Origin: Amycolatopsis sp. 2-15
Lineage (GTDB): Bacteria; Actinomycetota; Actinomycetes; Mycobacteriales; Pseudonocardiaceae
Reading direction: 5' to 3'
Assembly: GCF_030285625.1 (NCBI RefSeq)
Contig: NZ_CP127294.1
Location: 186,001 to 250,000, forward strand
Length of the DNA: 64,000 bases
Under the pieces are notes generated by a model that saw only the letters and a program-made list of their open reading frames with translations, was not told the origin of the DNA and made no database searches. Each line of letters begins with the position of its first letter. Within the stretch, counting starts at the first letter, position 1. Both the position numbers and the translations under genes were made by a program. Below, piece after piece: positions 23,765 to 32,011 of the stretch.

Positions 23765-25816
23765 TCAGACGGTCAGCTGGTCCACGTCGAACACGCTGTC
23801 GCTCGGGTTGCCGAAGATGACCTGGTTGTTGCCGGCCATCAGGTAGATCGGCACCGTGATCGTGCGTGCGGTGTTCCAGTCGTTGTCGTTCGTGCCCGGG
23901 GCGGGCAGCCGGAACGAGCTGCCGTTGACCGTGACCACGGCGGAGCGGCTGGTGTCACCGTCGACGTAACCGAGCTTCACCAGGTACGTGCCCTCGGCGG
24001 CGACCTTGATGTTGTTCATGGTCAGCACGCCGGACCCGCCGAGGTAGCCGACCTTCTTGCCGCCCGAGCAGGTGCAGTCGTACACCGTCGCGCCACCGCC
24101 GGGGCTGCCGTTCTCCGCCTCGTAGACGATCGGGCCGGAAGCCGCAGGCGTCACGTAGGACACCGCGGTGCTCGCGGCGGAGCTGCGGCCGAAGCGGTCG
24201 TGGGCGACCACCGTGAACGTGTACGACGTCGAGGGCTTGAGGCCGTTGACGGTCGTGCCGGTCCCGTTGCTCGAGGCGACCTTGTGGCCGCCGGCGAACA
24301 CGTCGTAGCCGGTCACCGGGGCGAGCTTGCTGGCCGACGCGTCCCAGGCCAGCGAGACGCTGGTCGGGGTCGAAGCGGTGCCGTGAACCACGGCGGGAGC
24401 CGAGACCTGCACCGGGTTGGCCGGGGTCAGGCGCAGCAGCTTCGAGCCGTGGACGGGCAGGGTCGCGGTGAAGGAACCGTTGCTCAGCCCCAGGTCCTGG
24501 TGGCTCCAGAGGTCATGGGCCTTGGCCGTGCCGGTGAGGCCGAAGTCGCCGAAGTTCGCGGTGACGGACGTCGGAGCGGAGCCGAGGTTGAACAGCGCGA
24601 CCGTGTAGCTGCCGTCGGCGTTGCGGGCGTACCAGACCTGCTGGTCGCTCTTCTGGCTCACGGGCTTGGCGGGAACGCCGGCCTGGTCCACGGCGATGAC
24701 CTCGTCGTTGGTGAGCAGCTTGGTGCCGTAGTCGTCGAGCTGCGTGAGGTCGTCACCCAGGTAGAGCGGCGCCGACTCGATCGCCCACAGCGTCATGTAG
24801 CTCTGGCGCTCGGCCTCGGTGATGCCGTCCATCTTGCCGCTGCCGACGTCGAGGGAGTCGAGGTTGTTCCAGTGGCCCGGGCCGGCGTCGGGGATGTACT
24901 GCACGACGTCGTTCCAGCGGCCCTTCACCGAGTTGTTCCAGGTGACGAGGGTGTCGCAGTAGCACTCGACGTCGGTGTCGATGCGCCAGCCGTTGGAGTT
25001 GGCCTTCCAGGTGTCGATCTGGTTGTGCGACAGGGACCACGACAGCACGAACTGCATGGACCGGCCGGTCTTCTTCAGCGCGGCGGACCAGGCCTTCACG
25101 TCGGGGGTGTTGTCGTGCGCCGCGTCCCCCTTGAACGAACCCGGGCCGACGCCGTCGAGCTTGAGGAAGTCGACGCCGAAGCCGGCGAGCACGTCGGCCT
25201 CGGACTGGATGTAGGCCTGGGCGCAGGGGCTGGCGAAGTTGATCTGGTACGACTGGTTGTCCCAGCCGCTGGTCTGGCGCAGGTCGGGGTAGACCAGGTC
25301 GCGCGTGTGGCAGTCGGTGGTGCCGAAGATCGGCGAGTTGCCGTCGTTGTAGGCCTTGAGGTCCAGGCCGACCGCGAGGTAGGAGCCGAGCTTGAGGCCC
25401 TTCTTGTGCACGTAGTCCGCAACGTACTTCATGCCGTCGGGGAATTTCTTCGCGTCGACGACGGGGCGGCCGTACTGGTCGAAGGAGCCGACCCAGCCGG
25501 CGTCGATGTTCACGTACTCGTAGCCGTGCTGCTTGAACTTCGCCGCCAGGATGTCGGCCTGCTGCAGCACGTGTGCTTCGTTGAGCCAGCTGCCACCGCC
25601 GGTCGGGTTCACGCCGGGGTAGTTCGTGGACTCGAGGCTCCAGCTGCTCCAGCCCAGGTATGGCTTTTGGGCGATCTGGGTGCCGGTGCTGTTCTGGGTG
25701 GGAGCCGCGGGTGCGGCGGAGGCGGGGATCTGGATCGCCGAAAGCGTCAGCACCGAGGCCGCGATCCCGGTGAGCACGGCGAATTTCCGTGTCCCGGTTC
25801 TGCCCGATGTTGGCAT
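23765..25816 (-). CDS. Secreted GH27 alpha-galactosidase with FN3 and CBM35-like domains
   Basis: The 683-residue protein has a signal peptide (about residues 1-35), a GH27 (beta/alpha)8 barrel beginning KPYLGWSSW, the nucleophile Asp221 in FLKLDGVG and a candidate acid/base Asp282 in WRIDTDVE, a small beta domain, an FN3 domain (VHGTASTPTSVSLAWDASASK onward), and a C-terminal CBM35/CBM6-like module starting VYEAENGSPGGG. GH27 covers alpha-galactosidase and beta-L-arabinopyranosidase. It is the only secreted enzyme of the cluster and would trim polymer before uptake. ATG 25816 follows GAAGGAG; earlier in-frame codons lack a signal sequence. Confidence 0.88.
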   Translation of the reverse strand: MPTSGRTGTRKFAVLTGIAASVLTLSAIQIPASAAPAAPTQNSTGTQIAQKPYLGWSSWSLESTNYPGVNPTGGGSWLNEAHVLQQADILAAKFKQHGYEYVNIDAGWVGSFDQYGRPVVDAKKFPDGMKYVADYVHKKGLKLGSYLAVGLDLKAYNDGNSPIFGTTDCHTRDLVYPDLRQTSGWDNQSYQINFASPCAQAYIQSEADVLAGFGVDFLKLDGVGPGSFKGDAAHDNTPDVKAWSAALKKTGRSMQFVLSWSLSHNQIDTWKANSNGWRIDTDVECYCDTLVTWNNSVKGRWNDVVQYIPDAGPGHWNNLDSLDVGSGKMDGITEAERQSYMTLWAIESAPLYLGDDLTQLDDYGTKLLTNDEVIAVDQAGVPAKPVSQKSDQQVWYARNADGSYTVALFNLGSAPTSVTANFGDFGLTGTAKAHDLWSHQDLGLSNGSFTATLPVHGSKLLRLTPANPVQVSAPAVVHGTASTPTSVSLAWDASASKLAPVTGYDVFAGGHKVASSNGTGTTVNGLKPSTSYTFTVVAHDRFGRSSAASTAVSYVTPAASGPIVYEAENGSPGGGATVYDCTCSGGKKVGYLGGSGVLTMNNIKVAAEGTYLVKLGYVDGDTSRSAVVTVNGSSFRLPAPGTNDNDWNTARTITVPIYLMAGNNQVIFGNPSDSVFDVDQLTV

Positions 25817-25881
25817 GACCACTCCTTCGAGGTCGGACCTTGGCACCGGACGGCCCGCGCGCCGCCCGGCGTTCCTGCTGA

Positions 25882-25913
25882 CTTCAGCCACTTCGGGGTG
25901 GGCTTCAGTCACT
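25882..25913. repeat. Direct repeat with 21-bp spacing upstream of GH27
   Basis: CTTCAGCCACT (25882-25892) and CTTCAGTCACT (25903-25913) are 21 bp apart, two helical turns, 66 bp upstream of the GH27 start. The arrangement would place two proteins on one DNA face. Confidence 0.4.
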
Positions 25914-26076
25914 GAGCGCGCCCAGACATCGGAGGTCCTGGCGCGAAAAGTCACTCGTTGACGGCGTTCTTCGCGAAGCGCTGACCGGCCGGGGGCGGCG
26001 ACAGATCGCCGTCCCGCATGCCGGGACCACGACCTTTCGCCTCGCTGCCACCACAGACACCTCTTCCGGATCGCGA

Positions 26077-26088
26077 ATCCTATAGGAT
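26077..26088. promoter_or_regulatory. Perfect palindrome ATCCTATAGGAT
   Basis: A 12-bp perfect palindrome in an AT-rich patch about 260 bp upstream of GH27 and 212 bp upstream of the ATPase gene. It could be an operator or overlap a -10 element. Confidence 0.4.
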
Positions 26089-26299
26089 ATGTGAAACGAA
26101 ATTCTTACCTCGCGCTTCGGTGGTGTCAACGAGGTCGCGGACAAAGATCTGACGAATAGGGCCCGGAGTCCAGTGGGCGCGAACACGGGCAGAATTAATT
26201 CGGCAACTGACGGTGAGAGCCGCAGGTGAGAGCACCCGGGGTTGGGCGCTTCGTAGTCACGATCGTTATCTGTCGGTGGCGGCGGATAACGTCGGCCGG

Positions 26300-27448
26300 G
26301 TGCTGAAAACCCTTGCCGTGGAGAACTACCGGTCGTTGCGTGATCTGGTGCTGCCGCTGTCGGAGCTGACCGTGGTGACCGGCGCGAACGGCAGCGGGAA
26401 GTCGAGCCTCTACCGCGCCCTGCGCTTGCTGGCCGACGCCGCGCACAACGGCGCCGTCGCCGCTTTGGCCCGCGAAGGCGGCTTACCGTCCACGCTGTGG
26501 GCCGGCCCGGAGGCGATCGGTCGCGCGGTCCGTTCCGGGCGCTCTCCCGTGCAGGGCACGCGCCGCACCCAGCCGGTCGGCCTGCGGCTGGGGTTCTCCG
26601 GCGACGAGTTCGGCTACGCCCTGGACCTGGGCTTGCCGAGACCCGGCCCGTCGATGTTCTCCCTCGACCCGGAGTTCAAACGCGAATGCGTGTGGTCCGG
26701 CCCGGTGTTTTCTTCACGCACCCTCCTCGCCGACCGCGCCGGCCCCACCCTGCGCCTTCGCGACGCCACCGGCGCGTGGCCCTCCGAACCGCAGCCCATC
26801 GGACTCACGGACAGCATGCTCAGCTCCTTCCCCGCTCCGGAACTCCTCGTGCTGCGCGAACGCATCCGCGCATGGCGCTTCTACGACCACTTCCGCACCG
26901 ACGCCACCGCCCCGGCCCGCGAATCCCGCATCGGCACCCGCACCCCCGTCCTCGACCACGACGGCGCCGACCTCGCGGCGGCACTGCGCACGATCCAGGA
27001 GTTCGGCGACGCGGCCGCGTTGGAGTCGGCGGTTCAGGACGCCTTTCCGCGCGCCACAGTGGACATCACGTCGGCCGACGGGCGCTTCGAGCTGCGTTTT
27101 CAGCAACACGGGTTGCTTCGGCCACTCACGGCGGCCGAGCTTTCGGACGGGACGTTGCGGTATCTGCTGTGGGTCGCCGCGTTGCTGAGCCCGCGGCCGC
27201 CGGAACTGCTGGTGCTGAACGAACCCGAGACAAGCCTGCACCCGGAACTCCTCCCGGCGCTCGCGGCGCTGATCACCCGGGCGGCGCGCCGGACCCAGCT
27301 GGTGGTGGTGTCGCACTCGCAGCCTCTGGTGCGCGCCTTGGACTCCACGGGCGCCGCTCTGCTGGAACTGGAGAAGGACTTCGGCGCGACTGTCCTTTCC
27401 GGACAGGGGCGGTTGGATCGGCCTTCGTGGCACTGGCCGAAGCGGTGA
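26300..27448 (+). CDS. AAA family ATPase (COG4637-like)
   Basis: This 382-residue ATPase has Walker A GANGSGKSS at residues 28-36, an ABC-like signature LSDGTLRYL, and Walker B LLVLNEPETSLHPE near residue 308, followed by a VVVSHSQPL switch. This is the RecF/SMC-like predicted ATPase family COG4637; function is unknown. Between the motifs there is no coiled coil long enough for an SMC protein and no TOPRIM domain, so it is not OLD. It stands alone with no nuclease partner. The GTG at 26300 gives the family N-terminus LKTLAVENYRSL; the ribosome binding site is weak, and a longer form from 26213 cannot be excluded. Confidence 0.78.
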   Translation: MLKTLAVENYRSLRDLVLPLSELTVVTGANGSGKSSLYRALRLLADAAHNGAVAALAREGGLPSTLWAGPEAIGRAVRSGRSPVQGTRRTQPVGLRLGFSGDEFGYALDLGLPRPGPSMFSLDPEFKRECVWSGPVFSSRTLLADRAGPTLRLRDATGAWPSEPQPIGLTDSMLSSFPAPELLVLRERIRAWRFYDHFRTDATAPARESRIGTRTPVLDHDGADLAAALRTIQEFGDAAALESAVQDAFPRATVDITSADGRFELRFQQHGLLRPLTAAELSDGTLRYLLWVAALLSPRPPELLVLNEPETSLHPELLPALAALITRAARRTQLVVVSHSQPLVRALDSTGAALLELEKDFGATVLSGQGRLDRPSWHWPKR

Positions 27449-27562
27449 TACGGCGACCGAGGAAAGCCCACACGGCAACGATCTCCGGTTCTTCGCGCTC
27501 GGCTGTCCCCGAGCGATGAAAATCGGTTGCCCCCCGACCTACCCGGGGTCAGGCTTCCCGAC

Positions 27563-27664
27563 ATGACCGCAACCACCGCACCGCACGCCACGCCGATCGC
27601 CGCCGTTCGGGTGCGGCGTGGGCAGCAGTGCGCGCCACGGGGGTGTGATCGGGCACGGTCGTGA
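27563..27664 (+). CDS. Possible 33-residue leader peptide ORF
   Basis: An ATG-initiated frame of 33 codons (MTATTAPHATPIAAVRVRR...) ends in a TGA that overlaps the GTG of the LysE gene (GTGA). The overlap suggests translational coupling, but there is no family match and no strong ribosome binding site. It may be only the upstream remnant of a longer gene. Confidence 0.25.
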   Translation: MTATTAPHATPIAAVRVRRGQQCAPRGCDRARS

Positions 27665-28266
27665 CGGCGGCGGTGGTCGCCGGGGCGCTCGCGGGGTACG
27701 GGATCGCCGTGCCGGTAGGGGCGGTCGGGGCGGTGCTGGTGGGGCTGGCGGCGCGGACGTCGGTGCGGGTCGCCGCGGCGGGGGCGCTCGGGGTGGCCAG
27801 TGCGGATGGGGTCTATGCCGTCGTCGCGGTGAGCGGTGGGGCGGCGCTCGCGCCGGCGCTGGCGCCGGTCGCGGGGCCGTTGCGGTGGGCGTCGGTGGTG
27901 GCGCTCGTGGCGCTCGCGACGCACACCGCGGTAGGCGGGTGGCGGAGGTACCGCACCGGCGAAACGCCCGAAGCCGAGGCCGCGCCGCCAGGACCAGTGC
28001 GCGCGTACGTGAGTTTCCTCGGCCTCACCCTGCTGAATCCGGCGACGATCGTGTACTTCACCGCCCTCGTGGTCGGCGGTACGGCGTCGGGCGCGGTGTT
28101 CGCGCTGGCCGCGTTCGTCGCGTCGGCGAGCTGGCAGCTGCTGCTCGCGGGTGGCGGCGTGGTGCTGGGCCGTGTGCTCGCCGGCCGTCGTGGGCGGTTG
28201 GGGACGACGCTGGTGTCGAGCGCCGTGATCGTCGTGTTGGCCGTTCGGCTGGTCTTGCCGGACTGA
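27661..28266 (+). CDS. LysE family exporter
   Basis: The 201-residue protein has about six hydrophobic segments and the LysE/RhtB layout: an N-terminal GIAVPVGAVGAVLVGL helix, a loop (RRYRTGETPEAEAAPPGP), and the conserved block SFLGLTLLNPATIVYFTALV. The family exports amino acids or other small zwitterions using the proton gradient. The substrate is not known. No Lrp-type partner regulator is next to it. Confidence 0.85.
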   Translation: MTAAVVAGALAGYGIAVPVGAVGAVLVGLAARTSVRVAAAGALGVASADGVYAVVAVSGGAALAPALAPVAGPLRWASVVALVALATHTAVGGWRRYRTGETPEAEAAPPGPVRAYVSFLGLTLLNPATIVYFTALVVGGTASGAVFALAAFVASASWQLLLAGGGVVLGRVLAGRRGRLGTTLVSSAVIVVLAVRLVLPD

Positions 28267-28329
28267 GCGATTTACATCGGCGGGCGCGCCCGGTAGAGAT
28301 GATCATCAAGTGACCCGGAGGTTCCGACG

Positions 28330-30084
28330 ATGGTGCGTCCTGCCGTAGTTCTCGCGGTGCTGTTGTTCGGGCTTTCCGGCGTGCCCCCCGTCGCGCAGCC
28401 GCAGTGGCACCGAGAGACGCCACCGTTGAGTACACCGTGGACGGACGCCGTCTCCCCCACCAACGCCTTGCCCGAGTACCCGCGCCCGCAGCTCACCCGC
28501 GACGCGTGGCAGAACCTCAACGGCGTCTGGGAATTCGAACCGGCCCACACCGTCGAGCCACCCTTCGGACGGCAGCTGAGGGAACAGATCCTCGTCCCCT
28601 ACCCCGTCGAATCGTCACTGTCCGGCATCATGCGCCACGAGACCCGCATGTGGTACCGCCGCACCTTCGACATCCCCGAATCCTGGCGCTCCCGACGGAC
28701 TGTGCTGCACTTCCAGGCCGTCGACCACGACGCCACCGTCTACGTCAACGGCCACGAAGTCACCCACCACACCGGCGGCTACGACTCCTTCACCGCCGAC
28801 ATCACCGACGCCCTGACCACCGGCCCGCAGGAACTCGTCGTCGGCGTCACGGACCCGACCGGAAACGGGCAACCGCTCGGCAAACAACGCGCGCCAGGCG
28901 CCGGAGTCTTCTACACCCCGTCGTCCGGAATCTGGCAGACGGTGTGGCTCGAACCCGTGGCGCCGGTGCACATCACCCGCGTGGACACCACTTCGAACCC
29001 TGCAACCGGCGAGGTCACCCTCACCGTCCAAGGCGCCGACGGCACGCCCTTCCGAGTCACCGCCTCCGACCACGGCCACGTCGTCGCCCAGGCCGAAGGC
29101 ACCGCCGGCCACCCCCTCACGTTCACCGTCGGCCACCCCCACCTGTGGTCGCCCGACGACCCGTTCCTCTACGACCTGCGCGTCACACTGTCCACAGGGG
29201 ACACCGTCGGCTCCTACTTCGGCCTCCGCTCGATCGCGGTCGAAAACCACCGCCTCCTCCTCAACGGCAAGCCGTTCGTCCAGCTCGGCCCGCTCGACCA
29301 GGGCTTCTGGCCCGACGGCCTCTACACCGCCCCCACCGACGCCGCCCTGGAATTCGATCTGCAGCAGGAAAAGGCCCTCGGCTTCACCATGGTCCGCAAG
29401 CACCTGAAGGTCGAACCCGACCGCTGGTACTACCACGCCGACCGCCTCGGCCTCCTCGTCTGGCAGGACATGCCGGCGATGCCGGAGAACGTCACCCCGA
29501 CGCCCCAGGCCCGCGCGAACTTCGAGACCGAGCTGCACCACGTGATCGACCAGCACCGCTCGTTCCCGTCCATCGTCACGTGGGTCCCCTTCAACGAGGG
29601 CTGGGGCGACTTCGACGTCGCCCGCGTCGCCGACGAGATCGCCGCCTGGGACCCCACGCGCCTCGTCGACGCCGAGTCCGGCGTCAACTGCTGCCGCTCC
29701 CAACCCGACACCGGCCACGGTGACCTCCTCGACGACCACACCTACCCCGGCCCCGGCACCCCACCGCCGGACCCGGTCCGCGCCACCGTCGACGGGGAGT
29801 ACGGCGGCCTGGGCCTGAGGGTCCGCGGCCACGAGTTCGACCCGTCAGGCAGCTTCGCCTACGAACTGGAACCCGACAGCGCCGCCTTGACCAGGCGTTA
29901 CGTCGAGCTTCAGCAGCAGCTCGCCACAGTGGTCCGCCGCGGCCTGTCCGCCGCCGTCTACACGCAGCTCACCGACGTCGAGAAGGAAGTCAACGGCTTC
30001 CTCACCTACGACCGCCGCGTCCGTAAGCTCGACTTCGCGGTGGCCCGGCGGGCGAACCTCGCCGTGCGATCCGCCGCGCGGTGA
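28330..30084 (+). CDS. Secreted glycoside hydrolase family 2 protein
   Basis: The 584-residue protein starts with a signal peptide (MVRPAVVLAVLLFGLSGVPP). GH2 sugar-binding domain (about 45-205), immunoglobulin-like domain (about 210-305) and TIM barrel follow. The acid/base is Glu423 in WVPFNEGWG and the nucleophile Glu490 in VDGEYGG. GH2 includes beta-galactosidases, beta-glucuronidases and mannosidases; the barrel is shorter than in LacZ, and the specificity is not determined. CGGAGG precedes the ATG. It is not physically linked to the glycan cluster, which lies on the other strand. Confidence 0.88.
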   Translation: MVRPAVVLAVLLFGLSGVPPVAQPQWHRETPPLSTPWTDAVSPTNALPEYPRPQLTRDAWQNLNGVWEFEPAHTVEPPFGRQLREQILVPYPVESSLSGIMRHETRMWYRRTFDIPESWRSRRTVLHFQAVDHDATVYVNGHEVTHHTGGYDSFTADITDALTTGPQELVVGVTDPTGNGQPLGKQRAPGAGVFYTPSSGIWQTVWLEPVAPVHITRVDTTSNPATGEVTLTVQGADGTPFRVTASDHGHVVAQAEGTAGHPLTFTVGHPHLWSPDDPFLYDLRVTLSTGDTVGSYFGLRSIAVENHRLLLNGKPFVQLGPLDQGFWPDGLYTAPTDAALEFDLQQEKALGFTMVRKHLKVEPDRWYYHADRLGLLVWQDMPAMPENVTPTPQARANFETELHHVIDQHRSFPSIVTWVPFNEGWGDFDVARVADEIAAWDPTRLVDAESGVNCCRSQPDTGHGDLLDDHTYPGPGTPPPDPVRATVDGEYGGLGLRVRGHEFDPSGSFAYELEPDSAALTRRYVELQQQLATVVRRGLSAAVYTQLTDVEKEVNGFLTYDRRVRKLDFAVARRANLAVRSAAR

Positions 30085-30108
30085 CCCCCGATCCCATACG
30101 GTCGGAGC

Positions 30109-30507
30109 ATGACCGAAGAAGAGCGTTACGCACTCGGCCTCGAGACCATGAACGCCGTGAACGACGGCAGTGCCCAGAAGGTGCTGGACGGGCTGGGCGA
30201 CGTCGCGCCCGAGCTGGCGCGGCAGATCGTGTCGTGGGGGTTCGGAGAGATCTACTCTCGGCCGGCGCTCGGGCCGCGTGACCGGCAGCTGCTGACGATC
30301 GGCATGCTGACCGTGATGGGCGGCTGCGAGCCGCAGTCGGAGCTGCACGTCGGGACTGCGCTGAACGTCGGCCTGACACCCGCGGAGATCGTCGAGGCAC
30401 TGCTGCAGTCGGCGGGGTACTGCGGGTTCCCGAAGGCGCTCAACGCGACCGCCGTGGCGAAGAAGGTCTTCGGCGAGCGTGGGCTGCTGCCGGTGCGTGA
30501 GGCGTGA
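30109..30507 (+). CDS. Carboxymuconolactone decarboxylase family protein
   Basis: The 132-residue all-helical protein fits the CMD/AhpD-like family: LGPRDRQLLTIGMLTVMGGCEPQSELHVGTALNVGLTPAEIVEALLQSAGYCGFPKALN. The family includes aromatic-lactone decarboxylases and peroxidase-like thiol proteins; the classical AhpD CxxC is missing, though single cysteines occur (GGCEPQ, GYCGFP). It overlaps the next gene by four bases (GTGA), so the two are co-expressed. Confidence 0.85.
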   Translation: MTEEERYALGLETMNAVNDGSAQKVLDGLGDVAPELARQIVSWGFGEIYSRPALGPRDRQLLTIGMLTVMGGCEPQSELHVGTALNVGLTPAEIVEALLQSAGYCGFPKALNATAVAKKVFGERGLLPVREA

Positions 30508-31196
30508 AGGTCGTCCTGTTCGGGGCGACCGGGATGGTCGGCCAAGGTTCGCTGCGGGAGTGTCTGCTGGACGACCGCGTGGAGCGGGTGCTCACCGTCG
30601 GGCGAACGGCGACCGGCACCGAGCACCCGAAGGTGACCGAGCTGGTGCCCGACGACCTCGGCGACCTGAGTCCACACGCTGAGCAGCTCGCGGAGTATGA
30701 CGCGTGCTTCTTCTGCCTCGGCGTCTCGTCGGCCGGGATGCCGGCGGAAGAGTACGAGCGGATCACCTACCAGCTCACGCTTTCGGTCGCCCGCACCTAC
30801 TCGACGGCGCGGCCGGACGCGACCTTTATCTACGTGTCGGGCGCCGGCACCGACAGCACGGAACGCGGCCGCGTGCGGTGGGCGCGGGTCAAGGGCGCGA
30901 CGGAAAACGCCCTGGCACGGCTGCCGCTCGACGCCTACGCGTTCCGGCCCGGGTTCATCCAGCCGCAGCACGGCATCACGTCGAAAACGCCCCTGTACCG
31001 CGGGATCTACCGCGTCACGACGCCGATTTTCCCGCTGCTCCAGCGGTTCCCGGCGATGTTCATCACGACCGAGGTGCTCGGGCGCGCGATGATCTCGGTC
31101 GCGGCCGAGGGCTATCCCCGGCGGATCCTGGAGGCGCGTGACCTCAACGACGTCGGGCGACGAGACCGGCCAGGAGGTTCGCCAGGCCCTCGGTGA
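30504..31196 (+). CDS. NAD(P)-binding oxidoreductase (atypical SDR, HTATIP2-like)
   Basis: This 230-residue protein starts VKVVLFGATGMVGQGSLREC, a Rossmann GxxGxxG motif typical of atypical short-chain dehydrogenases. The rest resembles HTATIP2/NmrA-like proteins (FIYVSGAGTDSTERGRVRWARVKGATE...). No clear YxxxK catalytic pair was found, so it may bind cofactor for sensing rather than catalysis. The 3' end overlaps the convergent TetR gene by 53 bp. Confidence 0.78.
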   Translation: MKVVLFGATGMVGQGSLRECLLDDRVERVLTVGRTATGTEHPKVTELVPDDLGDLSPHAEQLAEYDACFFCLGVSSAGMPAEEYERITYQLTLSVARTYSTARPDATFIYVSGAGTDSTERGRVRWARVKGATENALARLPLDAYAFRPGFIQPQHGITSKTPLYRGIYRVTTPIFPLLQRFPAMFITTEVLGRAMISVAAEGYPRRILEARDLNDVGRRDRPGGSPGPR

Positions 31197-31815
31197 GGTT
31201 CTCCGCGAACAGGTCGGCGCCGGGCGCGACGCCCATTTCCGCGCTGGCCGTGGCGACGGCCTCGGTCGGGTTGGCGTAGGGCCACAGGCCGGCGACGATC
31301 ACGAACACCGCGCCCGCGAAGTGCGCGGCGCCGGCGGACGAGAGCTCCGGGACCTCGTCGCGCACCAGCCCGGCCAGCCGGTCGATGTTCGTGGCCGCGC
31401 GCTGTTTGAAGCTGCGCGCGGTTTCCACGGAGATGTTGCGCTCCAGCACCGACGCCATGGCACTGACCAGCTCACACAGCAGCCGGTCGTCCTGCAGGGC
31501 GCGGGCGATCGTCGTGGCCACGCGTTCCTCGCGCACGAAGCCGGGGCCGTCGACCGACACGACGGTGAGCGCCCGCGCGGTGACGTCCAGCCACCGCTGC
31601 CACACCTCGTCGAGCACCTCGAGGAAGATCGCTTCGCGGCTGTCGAAGTAGTGCAGGACGTTGGACTTCGCGAGCCCGACGCGGTCGCTGAGCTCACGCA
31701 GGCTGATGTCGGCGACCGGCCGTTCGCGCAGCATCGCCGTGGCCGTCGCGAGGATCGTGGCGCGCCGGGCCTCGACCTGCTCGGGGCGGCGGGCACGCTG
31801 GAAACCGGTGCTCAC
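31144..31815 (-). CDS. TetR family transcriptional regulator
   Basis: The 223-residue regulator has its HTH at about residues 16-65 (RRATILATATAMLRERPVADISLRELSDRVGLAKSNVLHYFDSREAIFLEV) and a TetR_C-type ligand domain. GTG 31815 is the best start because it gives the usual short N-terminus; longer in-frame forms enter the promoter region. A 27-bp inverted repeat lies 9 bp upstream. It converges on, and overlaps by 53 bp, the oxidoreductase gene. Confidence 0.87.
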   Translation of the reverse strand: MSTGFQRARRPEQVEARRATILATATAMLRERPVADISLRELSDRVGLAKSNVLHYFDSREAIFLEVLDEVWQRWLDVTARALTVVSVDGPGFVREERVATTIARALQDDRLLCELVSAMASVLERNISVETARSFKQRAATNIDRLAGLVRDEVPELSSAGAAHFAGAVFVIVAGLWPYANPTEAVATASAEMGVAPGADLFAENLTEGLANLLAGLVARRR

Positions 31816-31823
31816 GGGCCTGA

Positions 31824-31850
31824 GGTTAGCAGCCCAGCAGTCTGTTAACC
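31824..31850. promoter_or_regulatory. Candidate TetR autoregulatory operator
   Basis: GGTTAGCAG (31824-31832) and CTGTTAACC (31842-31850) are inverted copies with one mismatch and a 9-bp spacer, immediately upstream of the TetR start. Confidence 0.45.
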
Positions 31851-31969
31851 CGTCGGGCGGCCGATAAAGAACCAGCGGCCTCTTGAACCGGACACTGGGG
31901 CCCAGCTCCTGTGAGCTCGCGGACGCCCGGCTTCCCGAACGCCCACGAGCCCAGGGTGCTGTGCCATTC

Positions 31970-32005
31970 GTTACTAATCCGACCACTTTCGGTCGGATTA
32001 GTAAC
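31970..32005 (-). terminator. AT-containing hairpin after the PGPGW-NTF2 gene
   Basis: A perfect 15-bp stem (31970-31984 with 31991-32005, loop ACTTTC) lies 6 bp past the stop of the minus-strand gene at 32012. There is no U-tract. It could also be an operator for the TetR gene, which lies further along in the same direction. Confidence 0.55.
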
Positions 32006-32011
32006 AGCGGG

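Larger units (their letters stand above)
25817..26299. other. Intergenic control region of the glycan cluster
   Basis: The 483 bp between the GH27 gene and the divergent ATPase hold no supported gene. An open frame at 25905-26186 (minus) has no family match. The region contains an 11-bp direct repeat (CTTCAGYCACT at 25882-25892 and 25903-25913, 21 bp apart) and a perfect 12-bp palindrome at 26077-26088. It must contain the promoter of the glycan cluster. Confidence 0.55.

Noticed and set aside
23762..25915. Long open frame antisense to GH27
   Set aside because: Shadow of the GH27 gene; no recognisable protein features.
25905..26186. 93-residue minus-strand protein upstream of GH27
   Set aside because: No ribosome binding site, no family match, Arg/Ser-rich composition typical of a chance frame.
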